From the NCBI GenBank assembly GCA_964354345.1, contig CAYGZL010000043.1, positions 39,115 through 103,114 on the forward strand: a DNA stretch of 64,000 nucleotides, written 5' to 3'. Below, piece after piece: positions 61,517 through 64,000 of this stretch (positions are counted from its first letter, which is position 1; each line of letters begins with the position of its first letter). Made by a program: the position numbers and the translations under genes. The notes beneath the pieces were generated by a model. It was given only the letters and a program-made list of their open reading frames with translations. It did no database searches and was not told the origin of the DNA. This DNA comes from CAYGZL01 sp964354345. Lineage in GTDB: Bacteria > Chloroflexota > Anaerolineae > Anaerolineales > UBA4823.

Positions 61517-62049
61517 GATTGGCCTCCGTACTTAGCCAGAATTTCTGGGAGTTGCTCTGGGTGGACATTGCCATATAGGTCATCGTCAATGAGAATAACC
61601 GGTCCAACCGCACAAACACCCAGGCAGCTGGTGGTAATCAATGACCAATTTCCATCGGGTGAAGTTTCACCTGCTTTAAGATTGAGTTGTTCCTGTAATG
61701 CAAGCCATACCTCCCGACCACCCACTACATGACAAGGCGCGCTTTCACAAAAGCGGACGACATGCTTTCCCAAGGGGTGGGTCGAGAACATACGGTAGAA
61801 ACTGGCCAGGGAATATAATTGGCTTTCGGAGATATGTACCTGGGTCTCAGGTAGATGGATCCGCTGACTGATCATTTTTAGAGCTTCGGCCGGGATATAC
61901 CCAAAAGCAACGTTAATTTCATGCAGAATTGGAATTACAGAATCCTGGTCAGCGCCGTGTTTTTCAATAGCTTCCTGGATGATGCGGGTAATAGCCTGCG
62001 TCATGGTAGTTCCGCATGATGAGTCAATTTCACTTTTCGTCAGGGTCAT
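61513..62049 (-). CDS. hoxE: [2Fe-2S] diaphorase subunit, NuoE/HoxE-like
   Basis: A 178-residue thioredoxin-fold ferredoxin. The helical N-terminal half (IPILHEINVAFGYIP) is followed by the cluster site CESAPC and CLGVC, the four ligands of NuoE-type proteins. It feeds or drains electrons at NuoF. GGAGG stands 5 bases before the ATG at 62049; an internal ATG at 62004 is less likely. It is 24 bases downstream of a NuoF-type relic. Confidence 0.92.
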   Translation of the reverse strand: MTLTKSEIDSSCGTTMTQAITRIIQEAIEKHGADQDSVIPILHEINVAFGYIPAEALKMISQRIHLPETQVHISESQLYSLASFYRMFSTHPLGKHVVRFCESAPCHVVGGREVWLALQEQLNLKAGETSPDGNWSLITTSCLGVCAVGPVILIDDDLYGNVHPEQLPEILAKYGGQS

Positions 62050-62073
62050 TTAAACCTCCGTCAGGTCTGTGGG

Positions 62074-62229
62074 TCAACCTTCGATATTTTCGGGATCGAT
62101 CTTCCCGCAATTATGCAGGACGATGCGAGCTTCTTTCAGCTTGGGTGATCCGAGCTCCTCATCGCCGACTACCACTTGAAAGGCATCCTGGACTGTATGA
62201 GTGCCTCGCTTCAAACATTCAGGGTCCAA
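62074..62229 (-). pseudogene. Relic of a HydB/NuoF-type gene
   Basis: The 51-codon frame starts with TTG directly after a stop and ends at TGA 62074-62076. Its second half, KEARIVLHNCGKIDPENIE, is the linker that leads into the NADH-binding domain of HydB/NuoF proteins; the intact NuoF here has the equivalent RIVLERAGLIDPDSIEDYI. Nothing else of the flavoprotein remains. I read it as the remnant of a second beta subunit left between two live genes. A short expressed peptide cannot be excluded. Confidence 0.6.
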
Positions 62230-62328
62230 TTAATTAAGGACGTGTGCGCGATTATTAGCCATGGATACTTCTGTAATACCTTTCAGCAGCGAGTAACATA
62301 CTTTAGGTTAATAATCCACGGATGTGAC

Positions 62329-62697
62329 TCAGGCTGGAACAACAAAATCCTTCACCACCTGACCACTCATAACATGCTCTTTCATAATCCGTTCGGCCGC
62401 CTCAGGATTCACTTTTCCATAGGTGATTTTATCCCCAATACCGATTGTGACTTGAACGATTGGCTCGCGTTCACACATGCCAATACAACCGGTTTGTGTA
62501 ACGATGATCCCATTCAAATCGTTTACCTCGATGAAATTTAAAATTGCGTTCATAGTGTCACGGGCACCTGTTGCGATTCCGCAAGTGCCCATCGCTATAT
62601 TAACCTGTACTTTGCCTGAGGTTGTTCTTACTCTGCTATTTTCTAATGCTTCCTCCCGAATTCGCTTTAGATCTTCAAGGGATTTGATTCTTGACAT
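62329..62697 (-). CDS. Stand-alone thioredoxin-like [2Fe-2S] protein
   Basis: A 122-residue protein equal to the N-terminal domain of HydB-type NADH dehydrogenase subunits. Cysteines are Cys39 in MGTCGIATGARD and Cys71/Cys75 in GCIGMCEREP, and KVNPEAAERIMKEHV is a typical end. AGGAG stands 6 bases before the ATG at 62697; the frame runs 18 codons further upstream without a site. It opens the hydrogenase operon. Since the NuoF N-terminus has lost its cysteines, this protein may supply the missing cluster in trans. Confidence 0.85.
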   Translation of the reverse strand: MSRIKSLEDLKRIREEALENSRVRTTSGKVQVNIAMGTCGIATGARDTMNAILNFIEVNDLNGIIVTQTGCIGMCEREPIVQVTIGIGDKITYGKVNPEAAERIMKEHVMSGQVVKDFVVPA

Positions 62698-62720
62698 AAA
62701 TTGCTCCTTTTCAGACCGCG

Positions 62721-62760
62721 GGTGCCAATCCACCACTGGGTTAACACTCACGGTTATTTT
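62721..62760 (-). repeat. Two copies of the spacer repeat upstream of the [2Fe-2S] gene
   Basis: GGTGCCAATCCACCACTG (62721) and GGTTAACACTCACGGTTATT (62739) match the repeat unit, here 18 bases apart. Confidence 0.45.
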
Positions 62761-62866
62761 ATCAAACAGCGCTTTGAGAGTGTATCCCTACCCGTTCAAT
62801 CCCTCCCTCGAGATTGCCTTTAATAAAACTTATCAATAACGGCTCGGTCAAGGGTGAATCGCCCAG

Positions 62867-63049
62867 TTAATCTAGATTGTCTATGCACCGTTTGATGCTA
62901 ATCAAACCCATACCAGTGCCGAAGCACAACTCGCGAACTTTATCTGTGGCTGTGGAATATCCAGCTTGCATCGCCAGGCTTAAATCGTGTATTCCAGGAC
63001 CTTCATTCACTGCCAGCATATCGATGCGATGCGGTTCAATGATTAATGT
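62867..63049 (-). pseudogene. Relic of an RsbW-like anti-sigma/HATPase gene
   Basis: A 60-codon frame bounded by stops on both sides. NEGPGIHDLSLAMQAGYSTA contains the ATP-binding G1 box, and FGTGMGLISIKRC contains the G2 box of GHKL ATPases. Both the upstream half with the N-box and the C-terminal end are missing. Genes of this type often accompany HydABC hydrogenase operons in anaerobes, so its place upstream of the operon is telling. No start with a ribosome binding site is visible. Confidence 0.6.
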
Positions 63050-63308
63050 TTATCCTATTATTTAAGATAATTATAATTTAATCTCTAACCTTGAATTGTA
63101 TCAAATAGTGTTTTATTCTTAAATGTCATTCGTCATACGATATCGGTGACTTTAACACCTTTTCTGACGATAAAATTCATTGGAAATATATCCTCAACAT
63201 TCGCTCAATCAGGTGAACAATTCTCGCGTATATAAAAATAGTTCATATTGAGTATATTGTATTCATTAATTGTATTTTATCTTCTTTCGCTAATACGGGA
63301 GGGATTGA

Positions 63309-63770
63309 ATGGATTTATTTGATCGTGATGTTCTAACGGTTGGTGTGGGTGCACGTTTACGCCAACTGCGTACGGAGCGATGGAAGTCGATGCGTTCACT
63401 GGCGTGCGCCAGCGGATTATCCACAAATGCGCTGTCCATGATCGAGCGTGCGCGTACTTCGCCCTCGGTGAGTGCGCTTTAAAAAATATCTGAAGCCTTG
63501 GGAGTCCCGATCACCGCTTTTTTTCGCTTAGAACCTCCGCGGGATAATATTGTCTGCTGTCGCTCTGATGAGCGGAAACGAGTAGAGTTTCCTAATGGTC
63601 TCTGGGAAGGACTGGGCGGAGAAGCATTTATAGGTCATGCCGAACCATTTATGCTCACTCTGGAAGGGGGTGCAAACAGTGGACCCTATGGTATGTTCCA
63701 CACTGGCGATGAATTTGTCATCTGTCTCACTGGAGAGGTTGAGTACCTGGTTGAGGATAAGACGTACTAA
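63309..63770 (+). pseudogene. Broken XRE-cupin transcriptional regulator
   Basis: GGGAGGG precedes an ATG at 63309. The frame encodes an XRE helix-turn-helix (RLRQLRTERWKSMRSLA, then LSMIERARTSPSVSAL) and stops at TAA 63480-63482, where family members usually have Gln-Lys-Ile. The same frame continues with KISEALGVPITAFFRLE and into a cupin domain (GMFHTGDEFVICLTGEVEYL) to 63770, where an IS630-like element begins. So there are two lesions: a nonsense codon and a lost C-terminus. Intact relatives sense small metabolites. Confidence 0.75.
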
Positions 63771-64000
63771 TAAACTGTCAAAGCTAAAAATGACAGATGG
63801 CATGAATCTTGCTCCTGATGAGAGTAAATCTCGACAGGAGAGCAAGAACGATGAAACGGAAATACATCATTGAATTGACAGAAGAAGAACGAAAGCACCT
63901 TGAAAAACTAACCTCCTCTGGAATTGCGCCAGCACGAACGGTGACCCGCGCCCGCATCTTACTCAAGTCAGATAGCAGCCCGGCTGGTTCGACGTGGAAA
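63771..64000 (+). mobile_element. IS630-family insertion sequence, left part
   Basis: The cupin frame ends at TACTAA, and a short inverted repeat (CTGTCA 63775-63780, TGACAG 63791-63796) lies before the transposase start, as expected near an IS end. IS630-type elements insert at TA. The right end is outside the window, so the exact boundary is unproven. Confidence 0.65.
63851..64000 (+). CDS. IS630-family transposase, N-terminal part
   Basis: The first 50 codons are visible: KRKYIIELTEEERKHLEKL and ARTVTRARILLKSDSSPAG, the helical DNA-binding start of IS630 transposases. A GGAG lies about 10 bases upstream of the ATG. The DDE catalytic region lies beyond the window. Confidence 0.8.
   Translation, partial: MKRKYIIELTEEERKHLEKLTSSGIAPARTVTRARILLKSDSSPAGSTWK

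Larger units (their letters stand above)
62698..63308. other. Intergenic region with repeats and a gene relic
   Basis: This 611-base gap upstream of the hydrogenase operon holds two copies of the spacer repeat, a relic of an ATPase-type anti-sigma gene (62867-63049) and about 250 bases of AT-rich sequence (63053-63300), where I see no coding frame. The operon promoter should lie here but I could not place it with confidence. Confidence 0.6.

Overview
The window reads as one chromosomal segment of an anaerobic, fermentative bacterium, most likely Chloroflexota (Anaerolineae-like). I infer this from gene content and protein character, not from a database search: a NAD-linked [NiFe] hydrogenase and a formate dehydrogenase in one operon, a selenocysteine system, a membrane pyrophosphatase, a BMP-type nucleoside transporter and an anaerobic glycerol-3-phosphate dehydrogenase. 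Coding density is high and most genes from about 5.4 to 33 kb and from 36.8 to 62.7 kb are on the minus strand.

Layout. (1) 0-5.5 kb: parB, a YtcJ-type amidohydrolase, a large surface protein fused to a sortase, and a small S26 signal peptidase. (2) 5.4-14 kb, minus: selB, a coiled-coil protein, three membrane proteins resembling the antiporter arm of complex I or hydrogenase-4 with key residues missing, and a beta-propeller lipoprotein. (3) 14-33 kb, minus: a nitrogen-heterocycle catabolic region with dihydropyrimidinase, threonine synthase, a four-gene nucleoside-type ABC importer, carbamate kinase, two different transcarbamylases, a GntR/UTRA regulator and an 8-oxoguanine-deaminase-like enzyme. 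A SNF2 helicase, a glycosyltransferase and a PLP enzyme lie between. (4) 33-41 kb: K+-independent-type hppA, an AraC-MGMT repair protein, a P1 peptidase, tRNA-Lys(CTT), an exonuclease, a decayed CBS gene, an MFS pump and prs. (5) 41-51 kb, minus: glycerol module (glpC, a glpA-glpB fusion, glpK, MFS, esterase) and glmS. (6) 51-63 kb, minus: ferritin-like protein, selenocysteine FdhA, hydrogenase protease, CBS protein, hoxH, hoxY, a NuoG/HoxU-like subunit, NuoF, NuoE and a lone [2Fe-2S] protein, with two gene relics. (7) 63-64 kb: a broken XRE-cupin regulator next to the start of an IS630-family element.

How the parts fit. The 3' operon looks like a soluble formate/NADH/H2 electron-exchange complex. 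Its FdhA carries an in-frame UGA followed by a clear bacterial SECIS hairpin, and selB for decoding it is encoded in the same window. The catabolic region could import nucleosides or bases, deaminate and open rings, phosphorolyse ureido compounds to carbamoyl phosphate, and make ATP with carbamate kinase. The promoter of that operon carries an ideal palindrome at the expected start of transcription, a likely site for the encoded GntR regulator. A degenerate repeat of about 21 bp recurs in spacers of both the hydrogenase and the glycerol operons.
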